This document shows positions 25,152 to 34,086 of a DNA stretch of 44,000 nucleotides, piece by piece; positions within the stretch are counted from its first letter, which is position 1; every line of letters begins with the position of its first letter. The stretch is from JASHVB01 sp049522565. Lineage in GTDB: Bacteria; Pseudomonadota; Alphaproteobacteria; Acetobacterales; Acetobacteraceae. The stretch spans positions 1-44,000 of the forward strand of contig JBEKNT010000009.1 in NCBI GenBank assembly GCA_049522565.1. Direction: 5' to 3'. A model generated the notes under the pieces. It saw only the letters and a list, made by a program, of their open reading frames with translations. It made no database searches and was not told the origin of the DNA. Both the position numbers and the translations under genes were made by a program.

Positions 25152-25213
25152 GTGCATGCGGTTGACCCAGCGCGGGCGAAGGGCCTGAGGCTGCCGCGTC
25201 GCCAAGCCCGGCG

Positions 25214-25810
25214 TCAGTGCGCCATCGCGCCGGCCACTTCGAAGCTGCCCTCCCAGATCATGCGCACCGCGACGTAGAGCACGATCAGTAGTCCGGCCCA
25301 GGCGATCCAGCGCTGGCGCTCCAGCAGGTTGGCAAGCAGGTTGGCGGCGATGCCCATCAGCACGACGGAGAGGACCAGGCCGGTGACCAGCACCCAGGGG
25401 CTGCCATACGCCACTCCGGCCACGGCCAGCACGTTGTCGAGGCTCATCGACAGGTCGGCCAGCACGATCTGGAGCATCGCCTGCGGCAGGGACTTGCGCG
25501 GAGCGGCGTCGCCGACGGCGCGGTGGCGCCGGAGTTCGCGGAACATCCGCCAGCACACCCAGAGCAACAGCAGCCCGCCGGCCAGCAGCAGGCCGATGAC
25601 AGCAAGCAATTCCAACGCGATTGTGCCCAGTGCCACACGGATCGCCGTCGCCGCGGCGATGCCGAGGATGATGGCCGGCCGCTTCTGGCCACGCGGCAGC
25701 CCGGCCACCGCCAAGCCCACCACGACGGCATTGTCGCCGGCCAGGGCGATGTCGATCAGCACCACCTGCGCCAGCGCCGTCAGGTCGTGGATCAGCGTGG
25801 CTTGGTTCAT
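25214..25810 (-). CDS. TerC-family integral membrane protein (YjbE-like)
   Basis: The 198-residue protein has about six membrane helices and the two paired acidic motifs of the TerC superfamily, VVLIDIALAGDNAVVVGLAV and VLADLSMSLDNVLAVAGVA. The conserved aspartates are thought to bind metal in the membrane, and related proteins export manganese or support metallation of exported enzymes. A yybP-ykoY-type riboswitch, sometimes found before this family, is not apparent in the 91 bases before the start. It is divergent from purB. The ATG at 25810 is chosen because the helix pattern begins right after it; its ribosome-binding site is weak. Confidence 0.88.
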   Translation of the reverse strand: MNQATLIHDLTALAQVVLIDIALAGDNAVVVGLAVAGLPRGQKRPAIILGIAAATAIRVALGTIALELLAVIGLLLAGGLLLLWVCWRMFRELRRHRAVGDAAPRKSLPQAMLQIVLADLSMSLDNVLAVAGVAYGSPWVLVTGLVLSVVLMGIAANLLANLLERQRWIAWAGLLIVLYVAVRMIWEGSFEVAGAMAH

Positions 25811-25901
25811 ACGCGGGGAGAAACCTATGCGAGCGAGTGCCGCCGGCGCTTGCCACGCCACGGGGCGCCGGTCTACCTGACACCGCACGGCAGAGCGGGA
25901 C

Positions 25902-27248
<1,347 letters not shown>

Positions 27249-27301
27249 GGGGGACGGTTCAATCGCGGTGATCATCGTGCCTGTCGCCGCGGGTCGGCTG
27301 A

Positions 27302-27346
27302 TTGACGGATCACCGTGGCATCCGTATATTCCAGAATATTCGGAAT
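27302..27346 (+). promoter_or_regulatory. Promoter and operator of the Phd-type antitoxin gene
   Basis: TTGACG (27302-27307), a 17-base spacer and TATATT (27325-27330) form a strong sigma70-type promoter. An inverted repeat ATTCC-agaatattc-GGAAT spans 27328-27346, with the perfect palindrome GAATATTC inside it, overlapping the -10 end and lying eight bases before the ATG. Phd-family antitoxins repress their own promoter through such sites. Confidence 0.6.
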
Positions 27347-27353
27347 TCCCTGC

Positions 27354-27599
27354 ATGCGAACAGTGACCGCCTCGGAATACAGCAAGAAGGTTGGTCTCTA
27401 CCAGACGATTGCGCAACGCGAGCCGATCGTCATAACTTCGGATGGCCACGAGGAGACTGTGCCCATTTCTGCTGAGGAATATCGTCGTCTGACGCGGCGC
27501 CGTCGTCGCCCGTTCCTCATAGAAGAACTGCGTGAGGAAGACTGGAAGGCCATCGAACGGGTGCAGGCTGAGCTGGAGAAAACAGAGTCGGTATTGTAG
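27354..27599 (+). CDS. Phd/YefM-family type II antitoxin
   Basis: The 81-residue protein begins MRTVTASEYSKKVGLYQTIA then QREPIVITSDGHEE and ISAEEYRRLTRR, the typical Phd/YefM N-terminal DNA-binding fold (V.AsEf.kn.g.y...A..epv.ItrhGr....liS.eey..l). The C-terminal acidic helix (FLIEELREEDWKAIERVQAE) would be the toxin-binding tail. The promoter and operator in front are intact. The gene ends where the broken PemK-like toxin begins (GTG at 27602), so the pair was once an operon. With the toxin inactive, the protein may act only as a repressor. Confidence 0.85.
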   Translation: MRTVTASEYSKKVGLYQTIAQREPIVITSDGHEETVPISAEEYRRLTRRRRRPFLIEELREEDWKAIERVQAELEKTESVL

Positions 27600-27601
27600 T
27601 G

Positions 27602-28038
27602 GTGGCTCTGCCGCGGCCCATATCGGGACTTGTCATTGGCTACAGCTCTTATCGGGAGACCGAGTAACGTGCCGGGCTCGAGGGGGCACGCAGGATCGCC
27701 CTTGTGCCGTCGTTATCGCAACCCGCACGGAGGATGGCGATATCGTCGTCATGATGGCGCCGGTCACCCATTCGAAGCCGGCGCGGATGAAGCATGGCCT
27801 CGCGCTGACCGCTGAGGTTAAGCGTATCCTTGGATTGGACGCGGAACGCTGCTGGCTGATTTGCTCCAAGCTCAACCGGTTCGTCTGGCCCGGTCCTGAT
27901 CTACGCCCAATTGCGCGGCGCGCGCCCGGGAATTTTGTTTATGGCATGCTGCCGTCGCCGTTCATGCGACAAGTGTTCCAGCGTCTCGCGCTGTTTCGGT
28001 TGGAACGACGGCCGCATGTGGTTTTTCGCTCGCCGTGA
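27602..28038 (+). pseudogene. PemK/MazF-like toxin, inactivated by a stop codon and a frameshift
   Basis: Reading from the GTG at 27602 gives VALPRPISGLVIGYSSYRETE, then a TAA at 27665-27667, then RAGLEGAR in the same frame. From about 27690 homology continues in another frame as QDRPCAVVIATRTEDGDIVV, MMAPVTHSKPARMK, VKRILGLDAERCWLI and LNRFVWPGPDLRP, ending RLERRPHVVFRSP at 28038. These segments in order match PemK-type growth-inhibitor toxins that open with ALPxPxxGLVIxYxY. Restoring one base to the G-run at 27682-27686 would rejoin the frames (GAGGGGGGC ACG CAG GAT CGC). The nonsense codon is a second lesion. Two lesions argue for true decay over a single read error. Confidence 0.75.
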
Positions 28039-28211
28039 TATCTGCCGGGTACAATTCCACCCAGCGCTCGTTGGAGCGGACTTTATACCATTCCGACCGC
28101 GATCAGCCGGATATTTCTGGAAGCGGGAGCCCTATCGATGAAGCTTTGTCTACTTGGACTGGCGCGCTCTTCCAAACGACAACATGAATTGATAACGAGA
28201 GGAATCGAAGC

Positions 28212-28795
28212 ATGCCTTCTATCCAGTTCGACCGTCCCCACTGCCTCACTGCGAAAGTTGCCTTCGCGGTGGCGGTCACCCCGGTGAGTGTTGCGGGGAC
28301 AGGCGACGTCCTATGTCTGATGCAATGTGGATGCTGCGGAGAAGGTCTTATCGCTAAAGTGAACGGCAATGACGCTCGGGTTTGGTTGGCCGGGCAGCTA
28401 CCGCGTGTGCGAATGCCAGATGCTTACTCCACTGCGCAACCGGCCGGTTCTCCGCTCCACATTCCCCCAAATGTAGCGAGCTTCTTTACACCGGGCATGG
28501 ACAACGTCAGGAGAAGGAACTTCGATGCAGCCGGGTCGATGTTTCGTAAGCCGCTCGATACGGCTCTCAGGGTGATTGACCTGGCTGAAAAGATGTTCTT
28601 GCCACACGGATAGATGCCGTCTGGTCCGAGAAGGCTCTTGCACCGGCTATGAAGGAGTGGGCGCACGAGATTCCCACTTCGGAAATGTCGCGGCGCACGA
28701 TGAAGACCCATTCGCCTACGCCTAGACAACATCGCTTCAAGACTTCACGAAGGCTGTACCAGAATGTGTTCGCGCGTCGATTTTGGCTGCCGGTT
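28212..28795 (+). pseudogene. DUF4145-domain protein, frameshifted remnant
   Basis: An open frame from the ATG at 28212 (GAGAGGAA upstream) runs to a TAG at 28611. It shows a degenerate zinc-finger-like LMQCGCCGEG and then IPPNVASFFTPGMDNVRRRN followed by FRKPLDTALRVIDLAEK, like the helical core of DUF4145 proteins. The expected continuation appears in other frames: IDAVWSEKALAPAMKEWAHE from 28610, GNVAAHDEDPFAYA from about 28681, and DNIASRLHEGCTRM from about 28725. The order matches the family's C-terminal K.WAHEIR..GN.AAHDEDPF pattern, so at least three frameshifts have broken one gene. DUF4145 domains occur in defence and restriction-linked proteins, but this copy's role is unknown. The end is approximate. 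Confidence 0.65.
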
Positions 28796-29047
28796 CTCGG
28801 ATCGCAACGTGGCATCAACCCCACGCGGTGCCGGTCTACCTCACCCGGAGTTCGCCCAGCGAGCTAGCGGGCGACCTGCCCGGTCTGCCAATGCTACACT
28901 GCGGATTTGTTCCGATACCGTCAGTGGACTATTCTTAACGCGACGCCGACCTGCCCGTGGTGCTCCATCGGATATCCAAGGCGGATCGGACCGCGCCTTC
29001 GTTCGTTGCTTCGACAACAGTGTGAGCGCGCCGCACCATTTCCATAT

Positions 29048-29071
29048 TTCCGCCGTTGTCGTGCGGCGGAA
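29048..29071. promoter_or_regulatory. Inverted repeat before the SDR gene
   Basis: TTCCGCCG (29048-29055) and CGGCGGAA (29064-29071) are perfect eight-base inverted arms around TTGTCGTG. The repeat ends about 21 bases before the start codon, just ahead of the GGAGG site, so it could be an operator or a 5'-leader hairpin affecting translation. Confidence 0.4.
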
Positions 29072-29092
29072 CGAGCTACCGGAGGACACAGC

Positions 29093-29866
29093 ATGGCCTG
29101 GAGCGAGCAAGTGGCATTGGTGACCGGCGGCGCGCGCGGCATCGGCCGCGCCATCGTGCGACGTCTGGCGCGTGAAGGTGTCGCGATCGCGGTAAATTAT
29201 GTCGCCCGTTCCGATGCCGCGGAATCATTGCTGGCCGAGATCGAAGCGGCGGGCGGCCAGGCGATCGCCGTCGCCGCCGATGTCTCCGACGACGCGGCGG
29301 TTGAGGCGATGGTGGACCGCGTCAATGCCGAACTGGGTCCAGTTACCATCCTGGTGAACAACGCCGGCGTCGCCTACCAAGCAACGCTCGACACCTACGA
29401 CCGTGAGCGACTGGCGCGCATGCGGCAGGTCAACGCCGACGGGGTCATCCATACGACCCGCGCGGTGATGCGCGGCATGCGCGAGCGCGGTTATGGGCGG
29501 ATCGTTAACGTCGCCTCGAACGCCGGCATCGGCACGTCGTTGCCGGGCAACGCCTTCTATGCGGCGTCGAAGGCCGAGGTCATCGTGCTGACGCGGCGCT
29601 TCGCGATGGAGCTAGGACCGCACGGTATCACGGTGAACGTCGTCGCGCCCGGCTTCGTTGAAACCGACATGGCGCGGCGCGACCGCGGCAAGGCGGAGTG
29701 GGACGCTGTGGCGAAACGTATCGCCGCGCTGGCGATGACCGGGCGCGTCGGTAGGCCGGAGGATATCGCCAATGCGGTGGCTTTCCTGGCGTCACCCGAC
29801 TCGGGCTGGGTCACTGCGCAATTGCTGACAGTGGATGGCGGGCGCATGGATTACATCGCGCACTGA
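29093..29866 (+). CDS. SDR-family 3-oxoacyl-ACP reductase-like oxidoreductase
   Basis: The 257-residue classical short-chain dehydrogenase has the cofactor motif VALVTGGARGIGRA near residues 8-21, NNAGVAYQ, the catalytic serine in VNVASNAGIG, and the YxxxK pair in NAFYAASKAEV. It ends in VTAQLLTVDGGRMDYIAH, typical of FabG-like enzymes. The lack of an acidic residue at the end of strand 2 (VNYVARSD) favours NADPH. GGAGG is seven bases before the ATG. It is followed after 78 bases by the PhzF-family gene. The substrate is unknown; no fab genes are adjacent, so it is not the housekeeping FabG. Confidence 0.9.
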   Translation: MAWSEQVALVTGGARGIGRAIVRRLAREGVAIAVNYVARSDAAESLLAEIEAAGGQAIAVAADVSDDAAVEAMVDRVNAELGPVTILVNNAGVAYQATLDTYDRERLARMRQVNADGVIHTTRAVMRGMRERGYGRIVNVASNAGIGTSLPGNAFYAASKAEVIVLTRRFAMELGPHGITVNVVAPGFVETDMARRDRGKAEWDAVAKRIAALAMTGRVGRPEDIANAVAFLASPDSGWVTAQLLTVDGGRMDYIAH

Positions 29867-29944
29867 CGCGAGGCGGTCGGTGGTCAGAGGCGTTGGTTCG
29901 GGCTACTGACTACCGTCCCGTCGTCTTGCGCAAAGGACCAGCCC

Positions 29945-30853
29945 ATGTCCGCCCACGAATTCGTCACGGTCGATGTGTTCACCGAGCACCGCTTCGGCGG
30001 CAACCCGCTCGCCGTCTTTCCCGACGCGCGTGGGCTGAGCGACGCGCAGATGCAGGCCCTCGCGAGCGAGTTCAACCTGTCGGAGACGACCTTCGTGCTG
30101 CCGCCCGACAACCCGCAGCACCATGCGCGTGTGCGCATCTTCACCCCTCGCTCGGAGCTGCCGTTCGCCGGCCACCCGAATGTCGGCACCGGCTACGTCC
30201 TGGCGCGGCGCGAGGCCGACCCGCCGGAGCACCTCGTGTTCGAGGAACTGGCCGGGCTGGTTCGCGTGCACATCCAGCGAGATGCGGCGAGGCAGATCAC
30301 CGGCACGCAGATTTCGGCGCCCCGCTCGCTGTCGGTCGACGTCGACATTCCCACGGACGTGATCGCCGCCTGCGCCGGCCTGAGCGAAGACGATGTGCTC
30401 ACCACCGCGCACACGCCGCTGGTCGCCTCGGTCGGTACACCGTTCGTGATTGCTGAACTGGCGAGCCTTGAAGCGTTGTCGCGCGCCAGCCCGGAACTCG
30501 GCGCGTTCCGTGACGCCGCGGAGCGTTTCCCCGGGATGGGCACGCGGTTCTCGCTGCATCTCTATGTGCGGCTCGACGGCGACGCGACGCGGCTGCGCGC
30601 CCGCATGTTCGCGCCGCTGAGCGGCATCCTGGAAGACCCCGCCACCGGCAGCGCCAATGCCGCGCTCGCCGCCCTGCTCACCTCGCTGGCGCCGGGGGAG
30701 AACGTGGATCTGACCTATGACATCGCGCAGGGGGTGGAGATGGGCCGGCCGAGCCGGATCGTCGCGACCGCGCGAAAGACCGCGGAAGGACCGGTGAGCG
30801 CGACCGTCGCCGGAACTTGCGTGCCGGTGCTGCAAGGTACGGTGGAACTCTGA
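29945..30853 (+). CDS. PhzF-family isomerase-like protein
   Basis: The 302-residue product opens FVTVDVFTEHRFGGNPLAVF and continues FNLSETTFVLPP, TPRSELPFAGHPNVGTGYVL and EDPATGSANAALAALL, all hallmarks of the PhzF two-lobed (diaminopimelate-epimerase-like) fold. The catalytic glutamate of PhzF corresponds to the one in NLSETTF. Apart from PhzF itself, which isomerises dihydro-hydroxyanthranilate, most members have unknown substrates, and no phenazine genes are present. It ends in a very strong terminator hairpin that begins directly after the stop codon. Confidence 0.92.
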   Translation: MSAHEFVTVDVFTEHRFGGNPLAVFPDARGLSDAQMQALASEFNLSETTFVLPPDNPQHHARVRIFTPRSELPFAGHPNVGTGYVLARREADPPEHLVFEELAGLVRVHIQRDAARQITGTQISAPRSLSVDVDIPTDVIAACAGLSEDDVLTTAHTPLVASVGTPFVIAELASLEALSRASPELGAFRDAAERFPGMGTRFSLHLYVRLDGDATRLRARMFAPLSGILEDPATGSANAALAALLTSLAPGENVDLTYDIAQGVEMGRPSRIVATARKTAEGPVSATVAGTCVPVLQGTVEL

Positions 30854-30906
30854 AAACCTCTCCCGCTCTTCGCGGCTCAACCCCGCGAAGGGCGGGAGAG
30901 GTTTTT
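30854..30906 (+). terminator. Rho-independent terminator built from class A repeat sequence
   Basis: A 22-base-pair stem runs AAACCTCTCCCGCTCTTCGC-GG (30854-30875) against CCGCGAAGGGCGGGAGAGGT-TT (30883-30904), with one G-U pair and a seven-base loop, followed by a T-run (30902-30906). It begins at the base after the PhzF stop codon. The CCTCTCCCGC/GCGGGAGAGG arms are the class A repeat end. Confidence 0.8.
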
Positions 30907-30958
30907 GTGGTAGTCTGCCTCCCGGGCGACGCAGACGCGTCCGTCGGGGAGAAACGCC

Positions 30959-32386
30959 ATGATCGCGAGCGGCATTATCGCGCTGATGCTGGCCGGACTG
31001 ATCGCACTCTACCTGCATGACCGGCGGCAGACCGCGCACACCATCCTGCGCAACTATCCGGTTGTCGGCTATTTCCGCTACTTCGCGGAAACCCTTGGCG
31101 AATACATGCGGCAATACCATTACCTACCGGACTGGGCGGAGCGCCCGTTCAACCGGCTGGAACGCGCCTGGGTATACCGCTCGGCCAAGGGCGTTTCCAA
31201 CCTGCGCAGCTTCGGCTCGGAAAACGTGCCGGCCTTCGTGTTCCGCAACGCCGCCTTCCCGGTGCTGGAGGAGGAGCGGCAACCCTGGCCGAGCAAGCAG
31301 ATCGGCACCTCACAAGGTCCGGGTGCGTGCCTCTACCCGTTCACCCCCGGCAGCTTCTTCAACATCAGCGGCATGAGCTACGGCGCGCTGAGCCACGCCG
31401 CGGTGTCCGCGCTGTCACGCGGGGCGAAGCTGGCGGGGATCTGGATGGCGACCGGCGAGGGCGGCCTGGCGCCGTACCACCTGGAAGGCGGCTGCGACGT
31501 CATCATGCAGATGGGCACCGCGAAATACGGGGTGCGCGACGCGCAGGGCAAGCTGTCCGAGGACCGCCTGCGCGAGATCGCCGCGCACGAACAGGTCCGC
31601 GCGTTCGAGGTGAAGCTGTCGCAAGGCGCCAAGCCGGGCAAAGGCGGCATCCTGCCGGGCATCAAGGTGACCCCGGAGATCGCCCGGATCCGCGGCATTC
31701 CGGTGGGGCAGGACAGCATCAGCCCGAACCGGCACCACGACATCGGCAACGTGCGCGAACTCGGCCGCTTCGTCGATCGGGTGCGCGGCGTCACCGGCAA
31801 GCCGGTCGGGGTGAAGTTCGTCGTCGGCGACCCGGACTTCATCGACGAGTGGTTCCGCGACTGCGTGTCCTATCCCGAGGGCTGTCCCGATTATGTGCAG
31901 GTGGATGGCGGCGAGGGTGGCACCGGCGCCGCGCCGGCGCCGCTGATCGACTATGTCGGGCTGCCGATCACCGAGGCCTTGCCGCTGGTGGCGCATGCGC
32001 GCGACCGGCTCGGGCTGAAGCCGCGCATCCGCATCGTCGCGGCGGGCAAGCTGATCACCCCCGACAAGGTCGCCTGGGCACTGTGCATGGGGGCGGATTT
32101 CGTCTCTTCCGCCCGCGGTTTCATGTTCAGCCTGGGCTGCGTCCAGGCAATGAAATGCGGCACGGGGCGCTGCCCGACCGGGGTGACCTCGTCGCAGGAG
32201 CGGCTAATCGCCGGGCTGGACCCCGCGGACAAGGCGGTGCGGGTGGCGCGCTACGCCAGGCAGGTGCGCGAGGAGGTGGAGATCATCGCACATTCCTGCG
32301 GCTTGACCGATCCGACCGGCTTCCTGCCGAAGCACGTGACGGACATCGAGCGTGGGGTGGGCGGGTTCCGCGCCGCCCAGGCATAA
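30959..32386 (+). CDS. FMN-binding glutamate synthase family protein
   Basis: The 475-residue protein has one N-terminal membrane helix (IIALMLAGLIALYLHDRRQT) followed by the GltB-type FMN-binding barrel. Motifs include SFFNISGMSYGALSHAAVSA, ATGEGGLAPYH, GQDSISPNRHHDIG, YVQVDGGEGGTGAAPAPLID and the cysteine cluster LGCVQAMKCGTGRCPTGV that would hold a 3Fe-4S centre. The amidotransferase domain of full glutamate synthase is absent, as in this stand-alone family, whose reaction is not established. GGGGAGAAA precedes the ATG. It is transcribed after the PhzF terminator. Confidence 0.92.
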   Translation: MIASGIIALMLAGLIALYLHDRRQTAHTILRNYPVVGYFRYFAETLGEYMRQYHYLPDWAERPFNRLERAWVYRSAKGVSNLRSFGSENVPAFVFRNAAFPVLEEERQPWPSKQIGTSQGPGACLYPFTPGSFFNISGMSYGALSHAAVSALSRGAKLAGIWMATGEGGLAPYHLEGGCDVIMQMGTAKYGVRDAQGKLSEDRLREIAAHEQVRAFEVKLSQGAKPGKGGILPGIKVTPEIARIRGIPVGQDSISPNRHHDIGNVRELGRFVDRVRGVTGKPVGVKFVVGDPDFIDEWFRDCVSYPEGCPDYVQVDGGEGGTGAAPAPLIDYVGLPITEALPLVAHARDRLGLKPRIRIVAAGKLITPDKVAWALCMGADFVSSARGFMFSLGCVQAMKCGTGRCPTGVTSSQERLIAGLDPADKAVRVARYARQVREEVEIIAHSCGLTDPTGFLPKHVTDIERGVGGFRAAQA

Positions 32387-32410
32387 GACTGACGGTCGTG
32401 CAGGACACCC

Positions 32411-32432
32411 ATATCCTTTAGGACCTGGATAT
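32411..32432. promoter_or_regulatory. Inverted repeat before the ribbon-helix-helix gene
   Basis: ATATCC (32411-32416) and GGATAT (32427-32432) are perfect six-base arms separated by ten bases, 14 bases before the GTG start. The spacing suits a dimeric ribbon-helix-helix regulator acting on its own promoter, but no footprint or conserved copy is available in the window. Confidence 0.35.
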
Positions 32433-32445
32433 TGCGGAGGTTCTC

Positions 32446-32880
32446 GTGCCCGGCAGCACGATCTCCGGCGTGATGGACGGTAAGCTTGCGGGCGCGCTGG
32501 TGGAGGTAGCACGGATCGAGGACCGCACACCCAGCCAGGTCGTCAACGCGGCGGTGCGTCCGTATATCCGGCTACCCGCGCGTGCACGCCAGGAGCGGCG
32601 ATGCAGTACGGGGCGCGTGGTTGACGGGGCCTCTCGCTGGCTGTGGCAGCGCGCCGGCCAGCGTCCGGACGTACCAGTGGAGGAGGAGTCCAACCCGCAT
32701 CTTGCGCACCAACCCGTGCCGCAGCGTCGGCCGATACCGGATGGCGATCCGCCCCACCCCGCCCGGCCGCAGTCTTGCCGCCGGGCGAGGCAACTGGCCA
32801 CGGTCGACCCCAATCGATTAATCGTTGCGCTGCCAGTTGCCAATCAGTCACACTGCGGGACGAATGGACGGGGGACGTGA
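32446..32880 (+). CDS. Ribbon-helix-helix (CopG/antitoxin-like) protein, probably with a degenerate C-terminus
   Basis: The GTG at 32446 has GGAGG five bases upstream. The first 45 residues (TISGVMDGKLAGALVEVARI-EDRTPSQVVNAAVRPYI) fit the ribbon-helix-helix pattern of a short beta strand and two helices, with the typical turn RTPSQVVNAAV. After LPARARQ the remaining 95 residues are rich in Arg, Pro and Gln, look like out-of-frame or non-coding sequence, and match nothing I recognise. The natural protein may have been longer in a different frame. The partner toxin, if any, is not visible. An inverted repeat in front supports an autoregulated gene. The open frame ends two bases before the next gene's ATG. 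Confidence 0.4.
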   Translation: MPGSTISGVMDGKLAGALVEVARIEDRTPSQVVNAAVRPYIRLPARARQERRCSTGRVVDGASRWLWQRAGQRPDVPVEEESNPHLAHQPVPQRRPIPDGDPPHPARPQSCRRARQLATVDPNRLIVALPVANQSHCGTNGRGT

Positions 32881-32881
32881 C

Positions 32882-33568
32882 ATGACGCTGAAGGTCTCCA
32901 TTGCCGACATGATGGTGGCAAACCGGCTGCGCGACGCCGTCGGCCAGGGAGTGAGCCCAGCCGATATCCGCTTTGCCCAGGAGAGCGATCTCGCCCCGGA
33001 GGACGTGCGCGCCTTGCGCCAGATCACACAATCCTACCGGCTGCTGATCGTGCTGCGCTGTCCCAAGCGCGGCGCCGTCGCCTTCCACGGCGTGTTTCGC
33101 GCCAAGCGCTGGGCCGATGGCCATGACAGTGCCGGCAACCTGGTCAAGAGCGGCGTCAGCGGTATCGGGGTGCATCCGGAGACCGGCAACATCTTCGTGT
33201 CCGACTACGACATGATGAGCCTTTGGGTCAGGACCGACGCTGGCGGCTACCGCAAGCTGTTCGCCTCCGCGCTGGAAATGCACGCCGAACGGGGCCCCTG
33301 GTCCAAGGAAGCGATGGCGACGGTGCGATTGCTCAACGGCGCGCTAACCAGTCCGCTGCAGCACGGCGCACAGGATGATTTCACCCCGCCGCCAGGCAAG
33401 CGGCACCCGGGCGTCTCGGCGGATACCCGCTTCTGCGCCTTCCGGGAGGGCGAGGCGAGCTATTTGGAGGGCATGGCGGCCTGTGCTGCGTACTATCAAA
33501 AGTGGGGGCTCTATTGGCCGTACGATGCGGATGGCGGGTTTACCCGGGCATTGCAGCCTGGTGGTTGA
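32882..33568 (+). CDS. Orphan protein resembling the ExoY/CyaA/edema-factor nucleotidyl cyclase core
   Basis: The 228-residue protein has no signal peptide or membrane segment. Three blocks in order recall anthrax-edema-factor-type adenylyl cyclases: LRCPKRGAVAFHGVFRAKRW (residues 58-77), comparable to the arginine and lysine-bearing RPVNPxxxxLIxxGFATK region; VSDYDMMSLW (106-115), matching the metal-binding DYD; and PLQHGAQDDFTPP (158-170), matching the catalytic HG.EQDN..P loop, with Asp where the family has Asn. The second lysine (HGKSS) has no clear equivalent. The similarity is from motif order and spacing only; it could be a divergent or inactive relative. GGGGGA precedes the ATG at 32882. 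No secretion or immunity gene is adjacent; neighbours are the ribbon-helix-helix remnant and 518 bases without a recognised gene. Confidence 0.5.
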   Translation: MTLKVSIADMMVANRLRDAVGQGVSPADIRFAQESDLAPEDVRALRQITQSYRLLIVLRCPKRGAVAFHGVFRAKRWADGHDSAGNLVKSGVSGIGVHPETGNIFVSDYDMMSLWVRTDAGGYRKLFASALEMHAERGPWSKEAMATVRLLNGALTSPLQHGAQDDFTPPPGKRHPGVSADTRFCAFREGEASYLEGMAACAAYYQKWGLYWPYDADGGFTRALQPGG

Positions 33569-34086
33569 CATCCTGCATCGCGTTCCTGCCTCCGCCGGCT
33601 CCGCCATTTGCATGCCCGATCGGACTTCGCCCGCGCCGTTTCCGCCAGGTTAACCTGGATCGAAGCGCGTCGTGCCAGCCTCGCACGCTGTCGGCCCTTG
33701 GGCTGGCGCAGCGGGCGGGCACGCGGCTGATCTCGGCTGTCGCGCCGCCGGCGGGATGCTCTGCCCCGCGGAGCTGGCGCTGTCTGGGATCGACCGGCCG
33801 CGACACCGGAGCGCGGGTGACCGGGTTTGGTCCCGGCCCGGGTCCGGAGCCGGCGACGACGACCTTGCCGGGCGTCACGCCCACCGGCCTTGGCTTGTTG
33901 CGGCGCCGGCCGGGCCGAGGGCATCCGCCGGTCTGGCATGTCCTGGTGCGGCAGCGCGGCTCGCGTTATCGCCGCGCCAGGTTCGGGCCGCCGGCCGGCC
34001 GCAACGCCGGACCAATCCATCGCCGGCGTTGCATCCAGGCCGCGCCCGGCTAGAGTCCCGGCCTCACGCCCGCAGGAGACAGTCCC
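33569..34086. other. 518-base region without a recognisable gene
   Basis: The DNA is very GC-rich and open frames exist on both strands, but their products are Arg/Pro/Gly-rich, lack ribosome-binding sites and resemble no family. GCAGGAGAC before 34087 is the ribosome-binding site of the aminotransferase. The region could be a decayed gene or a long leader. Confidence 0.5.

Noticed and set aside
29945..30853. Phenazine biosynthesis gene
   Set aside because: PhzF-family membership is clear, but no other phz genes are present and most family members are unrelated to phenazines.
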